Source of the DNA: Dermacentor variabilis
Taxonomy: Eukaryota > Arthropoda > Arachnida > Ixodida > Ixodidae
Reading direction: 5' to 3'
NCBI RefSeq assembly: GCF_050947875.1
Contig: NC_134569.1
Location: 17,695,131 to 17,759,130, forward strand
DNA length: 64,000 bases
Part shown: piece by piece, positions 50,573 through 61,550 of the stretch
How positions within the stretch are numbered: the stretch's first letter is position 1
How the letters are laid out: the number at the start of each line of letters is the position of its first letter
Notes under the pieces: generated by a model
Database searches by the model: none
Seen by the model: only the letters and a program-made list of their open reading frames with translations
What the model was told of the DNA's origin: nothing
Made by a program: the position numbers and the translations under genes

Positions 50573-53046
50573 GACTGAAAGAATTACATGGTAGCCCAGT
50601 GTGTATTGACTTCTCATACCGAACAGCGGGCTGAGAATAAAAATATAAGCCATAAAGATAGTTTTACACTTAACCGCCTTATGAAATACAGCATACGCTG
50701 CAGTATAGTACAGCGCTGTGCAGACAAGTAGAACACTCTGTAGTGGCATGCATTTCGTTGTACAGCTCCGCCATTGCTATAATGTCGGTTTCTACGTAGT
50801 TCGTGTATCTACAAACACAGTATCGACGGAATTGCAGATGTTTGCGACGCTCGGAAACGCGAAGCTACATGTGTCGCAACGTGCCCGCCCCTTTGTTTTT
50901 CTTCGTGAATAAAGCAAGCCGCAAACATCGTCAGGGGCAGGAGGATGAACTTACGAGCTCCGAGAACAGAGCATCACGTGTCGTCCACAACACCGCGATT
51001 ACGGCGTAGACCCGTCGCTGTTACCGCCGAATCAATCATTCACGGCGGTATCCAATCACCATTGGAAACTGTGAAACCAGAGAAGAGGTACTAGTTGGAT
51101 GTGGGCCAAACATGACGATGAGAAAGGACACGAAAAGATAAAAAGAGAAGATGAGACGACTAGCGGAAAGAACTGGAAGCAATTGGGGGTTTTGGTTTGG
51201 AGTGGGTTCCGCTATGTCCTTGGCACTGTGCCCGCTGCATGTAACATGTATGTGTACCCATCGGGCAGCCGAGCCGGCACCACGTTGCTTGCGGCGGCAG
51301 CTTGCCGACAGTTACATTTGGCAACGTATACGGGCGGAATGTTTCCTAAACAAACCAGTATTTCGATCAGACGAATTAACGCAACATCAGGAAGCTTGGG
51401 CGCGCGCATACACCAGTTGCATCTTCGAACTGCGTAGAATATTGCTAAGGGAACAACGCGGAGGAGCCGAACCTTGCGCGTTTAATTCCTCGCTGCAGCA
51501 GCGTTCGACCGCACTCTGCGCCTTAAATCGCGTGCCGTGCTTGGCTCATCGAACCCGAGGAATCTACAACCTGTTTATCATTATTTCTCTTGTTTTACTG
51601 CCTGCTAGATGTTATTTTACGTTTGCGAGCAGTTTTCCACGTTCAGCTGTGTGAATTCAAGGAAATTGATAGTATAAACACCGGCGCAAGAACACCAGCT
51701 GACTTCAGCGTAGTCAGCGTATCCTGCCACTCTGAACTCATGTACTGCAACAGCAGTTGCTTTCTTTCTTTCTTGTGAAATTTCTGCGAACTCTATACTC
51801 AACGAGAACGCAACAACGACGATGTCGGTGACACGAAGACGACTGCAAGAACAAAACCAACGACGGTATCACGACAGCAGTGTACAGTCGATGACGGCCA
51901 CGGAATAACAATGACGACAGCACGACTACTAACATTCTGTCGCGGTAACAAAGTGTCGCGTGGTGTAACCACCTTAAAGCAAACGATGCGTGGATCACGG
52001 GACAACGACGCCCGCGGCAACTTAAGGGAGCGGACGAACTGAACGAACGTTGTGATACGTTGTCACTAAGGTGAGCTTGCATCTCTCCTATACTCAGATC
52101 ACGTGTCTCTCTGCAGTCTGAACGGTTTACAGCGATACCACTCGCCGAGCTAATTCGATCTCCGCGCATGCTGCCGATGTCGCGTGGTATAAGCGCCTCA
52201 GGTTCGTGGTGTTGTGTGAGTTCAATCTGAAACGATGAAAAACGCAAGAAAGCATCATATTTAACACACACACAACGCACAATGAAAGACAGAGAGAGAA
52301 AGAATAACAGAGCATGCTGCAACAAATACCATACGAAGCCTTAGCGTGCAGTAAGCTCTTTGCCAGAGCGCCCGATTAGCTGCTCAGCCGTCTCACGCAG
52401 ACAGCGCTGGTCACTCGTCGGCCAACCGGCGGCGCGGGTGCAGCGTTGACCGGGCGACGCAGCCCCAGAGAGCGCGGTGCAGGCAGCCGGCGAGCGAGTC
52501 GCCGCGCTGGCGTCCCAGGAATGCAAACAGGCGACGGCCCAGCAACGATCGTTTAATGGAAGAATGCGGCTGAGCCGGCGTCCAGCCGCAGTCCGGGTGG
52601 CGCGCCAGAGGCGACCGCCAGGGGAGGAGAAGAGGCGCCGTCATGTGGATGTGCATTGCCTCGCTAATACCGTGCAGCCCTGCGGAAGCTACGGTCTAAT
52701 CAGGGACCGGGTCCACGAAGTTGCACTCGCACTATGCTCGCGGCTGACCGGCTTTTCGCGACTGACAAGCGCACGGGCGGCAGCCAATCGCGAATGGCCT
52801 TTAGGTGCGAGTGATTAGTGGCATCAAATGCTGGCGGAAGCAACATCGTCTGGAGTGCGGAATATCGCAACCTGGGATTACGATCACCTTATTCCCATTT
52901 TATGGCTGTTGCTACACGGGCCAAACGGGATTACGCGTGTACGAGCATATACCAAGCATTTCCCCTCCTCCGTAAAGAGCCGGCAGCGGACATCATCCAC
53001 CTCAGTTAGTATTAACTAAATTGTGCATGAGGACAGGAGCTGCAAA
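50571..53046. other. No recognisable gene; GC-rich block 52380-52660
   Basis: The GC-rich block contains a CCAAT box downstream at about 52784 (CAGCCAATCGCG) and could mark a promoter, but no ORF with a recognisable domain lies near it. Otherwise featureless. Confidence 0.35.
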
Positions 53047-53160
53047 ATGTATTTATTTACTTATTTATCTACTTATATTCGATACCTCTAAAACCACAAT
53101 TAGGGGTTTTACTTGAGGGATGGGTGCAGTTATCTTTAGAAGATGCCTTCAATGACTTCT
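53047..53160 (-). mobile_element. Possible CR1/L2-type LINE 3' tail
   Basis: A TTTA-rich run (53050-53085) followed by CCTCTAAAACCACAATTAGG and GGGATGGGTGCAGTTATC resembles, in layout, the 3' end at 59361-59510 (TTTA repeats, then AAAGGCCCGTAGG and a GTGGTACATA block) read on the same strand. Only the non-coding end would be present. Confidence 0.35.
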
Positions 53161-53168
53161 TTGAGGCA

Positions 53169-53220
53169 GGCAGTGTTAAGAGTGGTACACAGCGTCGCTG
53201 TGCACCTCTCTAACACTGCC
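53169..53220. repeat. 25-bp inverted repeat
   Basis: GGCAGTGTTAAGAGTGGTAC at 53169-53188 continuing to 53193 pairs with 53196-53220 (ending CTAACACTGCC), with about three mismatches and a two-base loop. Confidence 0.7.
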
Positions 53221-56200
53221 CACTTGTGGGAGCACTTCCCACTATATATGTGGCAATCGTAGCCAAAAACAAGAAAGAACGCGAGAAGGAGGTTGAGAAC
53301 AGGACTTGGCACTCGATGGGAGTGCACCGGCGTGCGCCCGGGGACCACCAGTTACCCGTTGTGCAGCCGTGTAAATGAAATGCAGGCGTCAGTTATTTGT
53401 GGCGTCTTTCTGTCCCGTTGCCTGCGTCCTTGCCTTCATCGGGAATCACCTGGATAACATTCTGCCACATCTTCAGACAGTTGTGCAGAGAGATTTGGCG
53501 CAAAGCGTTGTACGTGACACTGCATAACGGGGCCAATGTTCGAGGAATGCTCTCAATATCTAAGGGTTTGGCACGAGACGTTTGTTACGGGCCGACGATG
53601 TCGCTCTATTTGCGTTCAGTGTCGTGACTGACCGCAGCCCGTCTTTGCCGTTTTTCTTTTTCGCGAACCGACTTGGTCACCAAGCTTCTTTTTTTCGTTC
53701 GTTTTGCAGCTGCTCGTAAATGTTTTTGGCCCTAGATATAATTTCTCTCGCTCTCCACTAAGAGTGGTCAACGGTCGCTCACCGGAAGCCGCGATTGCTT
53801 AACACTGGCCGATTACAGCGGCCGCCAGCTGCCGCGCTCGCCCACACGCTGCACCGTATTGGCGGTGCACGGCGCAGAATGCCCGCGAGGTGAAACGGCC
53901 ATCGGGGTACAAGGCCTGCGGGGCTCATGCTGGCCCTCGCCCGTCCTTGTTCTCTGGTCTTATCCAGTCTCGACGGGGAAGACCTCCTGATCTTTTCTCT
54001 ACGCAGGCACGTGTGTGCGGCGGCGACCAGTTTCCGTCAGTCTCCGGTGTCGTTCGGCGCTGCCGTGTTCGGTGTGCGTGCCGGGTATATCGTATGTTGT
54101 TTATTTTTCCGTGGCACCTGCGGCAGTGACGAGGGGAAGCCCTGCGCGGCGGCGCCCGTGCCACTGGGCCACGCGAGCGGCAGTCCACGCGCGCGCTGCT
54201 GCTGCCCGGTCCTTCTCGTCGTCGGCGGGAGTCCCCCATGAGGCCGGCGAGTCCGCAAAAGCAACAAGAGCGACGTGCAAGGGGAGGACGGCGACCACGT
54301 GCCCGTCCGGCAGCGTGCAACTCGAGGATAAAGAAGTCCGCGGGAGGGAGGGGGCGAGCGGCGTGTGGGTTAAGGGCCATTACGCAATTTCGAGAAGTTT
54401 CGACTTAAGCTGCCAGGCAGGTATATACGCCTGCTATCTATAGGCCGCTCTTTTTTTCTCTTGCCTCTTCAGTGTTTTTACGAGCGGAAGCTGCGACTGC
54501 CTTTGCGCCTGAGAGCCTGCAGTGTGCCGTGATATTCTCAGTCTGGAAATAGCGTTTCAGAAACAGAGGAGGATGGAAGGAGGACCGCGGGACAAATTTA
54601 ATAATATAGTAAAGAAAGAAGCGAAGTCAATTTGGAGCCGTTCTGTTTCACAAGAAGTGTGTGTGTGTGGGGGGGGGGGGGGAGGATACTCGTCTGTCTC
54701 CATTCTTCGTAATATGCGCGCAAGTACTTTGGATAGTCTTTTGAAAACGAGATATAACGGCAACTACGAGTAGCGCGGTGCAAATTTCGCCTTCTATAGG
54801 CGTTTTATTTCGTTGCTCGCGATATCGAATTCCGTGTCGTTTGCCTTTGTGATTTTCTCATTGTTATTTGCCACAACTATATTTCCCTTGCTCCTTCCAT
54901 CAGCGAAGAGTGATTGGTTAGAAGCATCTGCCTCAAATGCACCTTCCTTCCATTTTGTTCGAAATAAACGTTATCGCTCTTCAACGTGAAGATGAAGAGC
55001 CAAATACCTTTGGCCGAACTCGTAAGAACGTTGCGTTCGTAAGAAACTAATTTTAATTGGCCAGTCATTTGGTCAATAATATTCTCGCGGCTGCGATCAC
55101 CTTGGTTAGTTGAAGTAGTAAAGGTTGGTGCAGGCGAATGTCCGAAAATAAATAGATAATTTCCTTGCCAATTCCCTGACGTGACTTTCGCTTTCCGGTA
55201 GTTCGAGCACGCGCAGAACCTTTTGTCACGTTTGTCTTCTGCGCGTGACGCCAGCATGCGTCTCGTACAAGGGCTTCGCGCAAACACTTTGCAAAAAAAG
55301 AAAAAGAAAAGAAACCCGTGCATGTCCAACATCAATGTTGGAATAAAAAATGACGCGAAGCTTTTTTCAGTCAGCGAGGTACAGCAGCAGCAGTTGGTGA
55401 AGCGCGCGCCTTCGTCGCCTGCAGCTGTGAGGGCCACGTGGTCGAAGGCGACCTGTGGGGCTTGTAGGAAGGACAATGGCGATGAGCTGTCTGCACAGAG
55501 AAGTACGACACACGTCGAGAAGAGGGAGGGAGAGCAGCTCTCTAATGAAAACTCGGGAGGTTTGCCTGACGGCCGGCCTAGCATGCTAGTGCAGCTGGAT
55601 GTGATCTTAAATGTATGCACAGAAGATATAGCACGAAGCACACGCACAGCACACACATAACTGAAACATAACACAGATGTAACCTGGACGTCGCACAACA
55701 TACAGGACTAAAGTATCTCGTTGAGACCAGTGTCCCGCGGAAAAGTTAAACACGCCTTCTTAGCGCGGGACGCACAGGATGCACTAGTCCATGGTCCAAG
55801 TACACGTTGTATAGCTCAAGGTGCGAGCCCTACGGTACACACGGCTAGTGCAGTCGTTAGTGCGATCTTCGGAGTGCAAGAACGATGCAGTTGCAGATTG
55901 GGTGTGCTTTGCCTGCCCCTATATGCATTATATATATGTATACAAGGCACAGTGGCGATCTATATAGCCGCTGGATTTTACACAAGAATATTTTTTTGTA
56001 AAAGCAACTTTCAGACGAATACAGTGCAGCCATGCGCATCACGCCTGTCAAGTTCACACAGCATACCAAAATCGCAGATTGCGTCGTAAGTGGATAGGTG
56101 CACAAATACTGCTCAGGGTCGGCACAGGTATGTATCACGCTGTGAGTGACACAAAAGAAGACACTGTGGCATGAACCATCTCTCATAAAAGAAATTCACC

Positions 56201-56439
56201 AGCGTGTTGCACTCCTGTAACACGTTAAGAAGGAAGCCTGCTGCACGCTTGGTAATGCGCCGTCTCGCATCGTCGCGTTGCTGCTGTCGCAGTTCGGCTT
56301 CTTCGACTTCGTTTTCGACGCTTAGCTGCGGCTTCGCGCGCTCGTATAGCGGGGTCAGGCTCGCGTCAACAACGTTTCTCTTCGACATTACGTTGCATCC
56401 TCTCGGCAGGGGATTGAAACGTATGCTGTTCTGTGTGCT
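53221..56439. other. No recognisable gene; GC-rich block 53770-54360
   Basis: About 590 bases of CpG-rich DNA open on both strands, with no conserved motif. It is the best unassigned CpG-island candidate in the window. A TG run with 14 G lies at 54657-54682. No coding domain in the remainder. Confidence 0.35.
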
Positions 56440-56870
56440 GTATGAGAGATTTCAGTGAACGTATGCACTGTTAGCTTCATTTTGCTGAGCGCATGTAGCC
56501 TCAGCCTTACGGGGCTATGAGCCCTTACATTTTTTTCTTGCTTATGGGAGCATGAGTCATTACTTACGGCGGTATGAGCCATTGAGAAGGTCACGTCTTT
56601 TTTGTTTTTGTTTTTTCCGTCCCACTCGACCAGACGCCTTGTTTCTGTACGTCGTACGCGTGATTCCAATTAACGTATGCACTATGCGCTTCAATTTGCT
56701 GAGTACTTGTAGCATCTGCATTACAAGAGGGAGGAGCCATTGCACTTTTCGCTTGCTTAGGGAGGTATGAGCCATTGCTGATGATATTAGTTACTGTACT
56801 GTTGAACGAGACGACGCGTCTTCTTTTTTTTTTTCAATGTCATCGGGGGAACGAGCCACTTAAGGTTTTC
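56440..56870. repeat. Diverged tandem duplication, period about 215 bp
   Basis: The block starting AACGTATGCACTG at 56457 recurs as AACGTATGCACTA at 56672, and the following order is kept: CTTCATTTTGCTGAG, GTAGC, ATTACA or TTACGG, CTTGCTTA, TATGAGCCATT and a T-rich stretch. Inside both units a short ATGAGCCATT-like motif recurs at about 56515, 56549, 56570 and 56766. Confidence 0.7.
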
Positions 56871-58747
56871 GCCTTAAAATACCGGGATTGGCTCGGAAGA
56901 GTTGGTATGCGCAGAACCAGCAGCGAAGACAGCGCGTGCATTGCTCGCTACGGGTGCCGCAGTGAAGCCACTGCAGTGCAACACGGTGCGGCATCCCACT
57001 GGCCTCGGGGAGGAAACGACCGATGCCGTCGACGAGTTGGTCATTAGCGCACGGTGACTTCGCGGCACATAGCGCTGCACGTGCACCGGTAGAGCCAACC
57101 TAGGCGCTACCTGCCCGATTGAAGGCGTTGTTGAAAGCTTCACGCATTGCATTCCGCTCAGTCGCAGTGTTAGATGTCCACTAGGGGAGATTGGCTACGA
57201 AGCTTTCTTTCTGAAAAATTCGCCTACGGCTTTCCTTTCTGTATACTATAGCTTCGTGGAATTATGTAGGTTGGATGACAGTTTCTCTCATTCGCAGAAA
57301 TAGATGCAGCAAATTAATCATTATGCCGCTCCGATCGCATCGTCACTCCATTATATGTGAACAATCGAAGAAAAACGAGGACCATAAACCAGGAGATGAA
57401 GTCTCGCATTCGGAGTCGCACTGTCATCGGTGATTTCCACCATGGCCACCGACGCACCGGAGGCGGAAGCCAAGTATCGCCATTGCCAGCGCTTTATAAC
57501 TTGCCCTTTTCATACGCTTCCCCAGCGCACAGCAATTCACGCCCAAGCAACCAACTGGCGCCAAACACGGGCTGAGCCGATCGAGTGATTGGCGGCTACC
57601 GCGAGCAGGCCACTCCCTTTGGCACGAGTCTCATTCGGCGCAAAGTCGCCGGCGAGTGGCGAACGTTCGGGGCGGAAATTGGGCAGCGGCTGCCCATTAC
57701 GTCATGGCGCACGCGCGGGCGCGCAAGGAATGCAAGCGAGCAATTAGGCACGCTGGCCGACAGCAACCCACCCGCCGCGTCGGCACTTCTCGGAAGGCGC
57801 GACAAAAGGCGAAGGCGAGCTGTCGAGATGGAATCACCAGCAGCGATACGCCGCGATACACTGCACGGAGCTGGCCAGACGAACGTCCGCACGGCGAACG
57901 AGACGATTTACGAAGGTGGCTATTAGCGGCTGGCGAACAAGACTGAAAAGCGGGGAAAAGGGAGAAAAAGAAAAAGAAAGGACAGAAAGAGAGGAAGATA
58001 AGAAAGGGATATGCACAGATTGCAAGGTCGTCTGGGTGAACTGCCAGTTAAACGAAAGCGCCGACTAGGTAAATCGAGTGCGATACGTTTCAAAGTGCTG
58101 CCGCTGCGGCTGTTTGGACGCAAGGGCGCCAAAACTCAGGGTAGCAGAATTGCAGGTGATTCGGAAGGGCCTGTAATGGACGAGTTACCGTTTTCGAGCT
58201 CCACTTTAGCATCGGTATCTTGAGCGGCGTTCGTTCGTGGACGCGAGCGCCGTTTAATGCGTTTAACACGCAATGTTAAATGCTCTGGTTTTGTTTTTGC
58301 GCAGATTGTCATGCCAATAATTAGCGTTTCAACAACAACGCGGTGCGGCTGACACGTAGTCGCACTACACGGTCGGGGCTCGTTCGTGTTAGGCGCTTAG
58401 GAAACGACTACATATGTCCTGCCCAAGAATGCTATGCACCTTACTTCACGGCTGTATGGTGTATAGATGGCTTGCACTGACGTCATCATAGGTGCCATGT
58501 TTGTGGCCCAAATTGACCAAAAGCTGCATACTTGACATCACGTGCAAGATATATCTAAATTGCGGTTAATGTGCTCTGTAGACAGAGCTGTCAATGTATC
58601 TTTGAAACATTTTAAATCCTTGAACAACATAACGAATTGATAGTACGCATGCGGCTGTGGTCACATGCAATGGAACCACATTTTACTTTTCTCGCACCAT
58701 AGTTATCAAGCTTTCCCTCTTCCTCTTCTTCTTCTTTTTTTTTTTTT
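56871..58747. other. No recognisable gene; GC-rich block 57580-57910
   Basis: CpG-rich DNA with open frames on both strands lacking domains, followed by a purine-rich stretch at 57940-58010. An ORF at 58011-58223 (KRKRRLGKSSAIRFKVLPLR) looks protein-like but is unrecognised. T-run at 58735-58749. Confidence 0.35.
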
Positions 58748-59048
58748 TGCGGTGTTGCTCTTAGCGGGACCCGAAGGCGTGGGATCGAATCCCGGCCACC
58801 GCGGTCGCATTGCGATGGTAGCAAAATGCAAGAACGCCCGTGTACCGCGCATTGGGTGCACGTTGAAGAACTCCATGGGGTTTTCTCACGTGCACGCAAT
58901 CATAACTCCACGAGAACTTCATTAACGTGCACCCAACACAACTCATTTGACCACCTGCAGGAGATCGAATGAGTTCCGGAGTGTCCCACTATACGGCGTG
59001 CCTCATAATCATATCGTGGTTTTGGCATGCAAGACCCCAGAATTTAAA
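58748..59048 (+). mobile_element. tRNA-derived SINE, internally rearranged
   Basis: Same family as 23254-23493: box B-like GGGATCGAATCCC (about 58780), ATTGGGTGCACGTTGAAG, then after an extra segment of about 90 bases GAGTTCCGGAGTGTCCC, CCTCATAATCATATCGTGG and CAAGACCCCAGAATTT. The head with box A is damaged. The extra segment contains an inverted copy of the GGGTGCACGTT part (58912-58936 against 58852-58874). Confidence 0.75.
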
Positions 59049-59360
59049 TTAATTAATTTTGCTCTTAGCAAGCACTCGCGCGCAAGAGTGAGAAAATCGG
59101 TTCCTTCATTTTACACAAATAATGCCCGAGATCTGACAGCACTATATCGTCGTTCTTTGATGCTTACGGTCCACTCGCGCGCTTAAGTATAACATTTCTA
59201 ATTACAAACAACGACGGCAGAATTCTGAGTTTTATATTAAGATACCGGCGGAAACAAGATATTCCTTTGAGCACGAGGTATTCCTGCCGTTAGCACCAGC
59301 GGAACATGGCGCTGCTGCGGGTAAGGGGTCAAAGTTTTTCGTTCTCAAGTGATGTCTCCC
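59049..59360. other. No recognisable gene
   Basis: Spacer between the SINE and the LINE tail. Nothing assignable. Confidence 0.4.
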
Positions 59361-59362
59361 AT

Positions 59363-59401
<39 letters not shown>

Positions 59402-61550
59402 GTTAGTTAGTTATTTATTTTACATACTTTAAAGGCCCGTAGGCGCTACAGAAAGGAGTGGTACATATACACAGAAAAAGAATGCAGATCAATGAATTAA
59501 ATATTTGTTAGATGGCATGGAAAACAGCAGTCTTGAACCTCGATGAGTCTATAATATTAGCGACCGATGTGGGGAGGTGGTTCCAGTCATTGCAGGTGCG
59601 AGGTAAAAGAGAGTAATAGTACGCGTTCGTGCGACAAAATGGCACGGAAACTTTATGAAGGTGATCACTGCGGGATGAAAAGTAGGAAGGAGGTGTAATA
59701 AGTTTTTCTTTTAATACCGGGTTGTGGTAAATCTTGTGGAAAAGGCATAGGCGACTGTATGCACGACGTACTGAAAGTTCCCGCATGTTAAATGTTTGCT
59801 TCATGAGTGTTACGCTAGCATGACGAAAGTAATTAGATAGAATAAAGCGGGACGCGCGGTTCTGAATGGTTTCGAGGGAGAGGGTTAGTGATACTTGAGG
59901 GGGATCCCAGATGGCCGAGGCATATTCTAATTTTGATCGAACAAATGTTTTGTAGAGAATCAGTTTTAAAGATGAAGGAACGGCGTAAAGATTTCTGCGT
60001 AGATATACAGCCTAGCGTGCGATTAGTGTTAGAAGTTATAAATTCAACATGGTTGTGCCATGACAGATAGTGAGTGATGTAAAGGTCAAGATACTTGTAA
60101 AAATTAACTTGACAGAGAGGAGCGCTATTCAGAAAATGCATGCGTGTGTCAGTATTGTTAGAGTGGCGTGATATGCGCATATCTTTACATTTATTTACGT
60201 TTAGTTTCATGTTCCACGCATTGCACCATTTAGATAAATTGTTAAGGTCTTCTTGTAGTTTAGTGGAATCGGCGGGGTCACTAATCTTATGATATATTAC
60301 ACAGTCATCAGCAAATAGGTTAATTGAAGACGATTTTAAGCAGTCAGGGAGATCGTTAATATAGATTAGAAAAAGCAGAGGCCCGAGGACGGATCCCTGC
60401 GGGACCCCTGATGTAACTGACGAAAAAGCAGAGGAAGTGTTGTTGGCAGTTACGTACGGAGTTCGATTCGAAAAGAAGTCCTTAATCCAGGGTAATACTA
60501 AAGGATCAATGTTAAGCTTATCGAGTTTAAGGTTTAGTAGATCGTGTGTTACGGTATCAAAGGCCTTAGCATAGTCCAAGAAAATACACTCAACGTCAAA
60601 ATTATTGTCAGATGCAGCAAAAAGATCATTAGTAAAGCAAGCTAGTTGGGTTTCGCACGAGTACCTTTTTCTGAAGCCATGTTGACAGGAATGAAACAAT
60701 GAATTGGTTTCCAAAAATTCAACAAGGTGAGAGTAAGTGATGTGTTCCAAAAGTTTGCATGAGATGCTTCTCAATGAAGTGGGACGGTAATTTTCGGGAG
60801 CATGCGCATTGCCTGACTTAGGGACTGGAACCACCTTTCCTTTCTTCCAGTCACGCGGCAGTGAAGAATACTGCAACGACTGAGCAAAAATTTTAGAAAG
60901 AATAACAGATGAAAACACCTCATTGCATTTCAATATTTTTGAATGAATACTATCGGGCCCACTGGCAGACGAAATCTGCAGATTATTGATTAGCCGGCTC
61001 ATACCAACCCAGTCAATTATTATGGGATCCATCAGAGGGAAGTTTGAACTTGGTGCACTCGGTAAATTTACGATAATATTGGCATTGAGGAAAGAGACAA
61101 ACGCCTCATTCAAAACGCTGCAACATTGATTAGGTGGAACACTGCTGCCATCAGGGTAAGTTAAATGTATAGTGTTTGTTTTAGTGCCATTAACAACGCT
61201 CCAAAACTTGCGCGGACTCGTTTGAAGAAACGAGGGCAGTGTAACATTCAAGAAGGTAGTTTTAGCGTTACTAGACATTTGGATGTACTCAGTTTCCACT
61301 TGACGGTACGTTGACCAATGAGCGGGGAGATTTGTTTGCTTGACCCGGCGGAATAATCGTTTCTTTTTGTTGCGCAGGCGTTTAAGAGAGTTGTTGAACC
61401 ATGGCGATCTAGTGTTTGAGGGTATCTTTCGTTGAGGTATATAACTGTCAATTAAAGATAGTAGTTTATTTTTGAAAAGTTGCCAGTTATCCTCAACTCA
61501 GCGTTCGTCAAAACTGGAGATGTAAGCAGCTGTGAATGATTCCATTTCAA
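59361..61550 (-). mobile_element. CR1/L2-type LINE, 5'-truncated
   Basis: Minus-strand element with part of the linker upstream of RT, a complete RT and C-terminal domain, a short 3' UTR and a 3' end made of (AAAT)n at 59361-59424. Microsatellite-like 3' ends rather than poly(A) are typical of CR1/L2 LINEs. No RNase H is present. Its 5' side stops abruptly at about 61550, where the 3' end of the next LINE begins. Confidence 0.85.
59508..61530 (-). pseudogene. CR1/L2-type reverse transcriptase ORF2 fragment
   Basis: Starts within FEMESFTAAYISSFDER, then a stop, EDNWQLFKNKLLSLIDSYIP and, after a frame change near 61300, a long open frame of 488 codons (61299-59833). RT motifs: SASGPDSIHSKIL, RDWKKGKVVPVPKSG, FRKRYSCETQ, motif A IFLDYAKAFDTV, motif B SGVPQGSVLGPLLF, motif C LFADDCVIY and MKLNVNKCKDM. 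All three catalytic Asp are kept. A frameshift near 59840 separates the C-terminal part FNMRELSVRRAYSRLCLF to LLPRTCNDWNHLP, which ends at 59508. NYRPTSL instead of the usual NYRPISL and the breaks argue for an inactive copy, but it is the least decayed RT in the window. Confidence 0.9.

Noticed and set aside
53925..54443. 151-codon minus and 142-codon plus ORFs
   Set aside because: Mutually antisense frames in a CpG-rich block with low-complexity Arg/Pro/Ala content.
54877..55701. 274-codon minus-strand ORF
   Set aside because: Long by chance standards, but the translation has runs such as FLFFFFFCKVF from a T-rich stretch, no domain and no conserved block. Kept out without transcript evidence.
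59361..59424. Independent (ATTT)n microsatellite
   Set aside because: It stands exactly at the 3' end of the CR1/L2 LINE and is better explained as its 3' tail.
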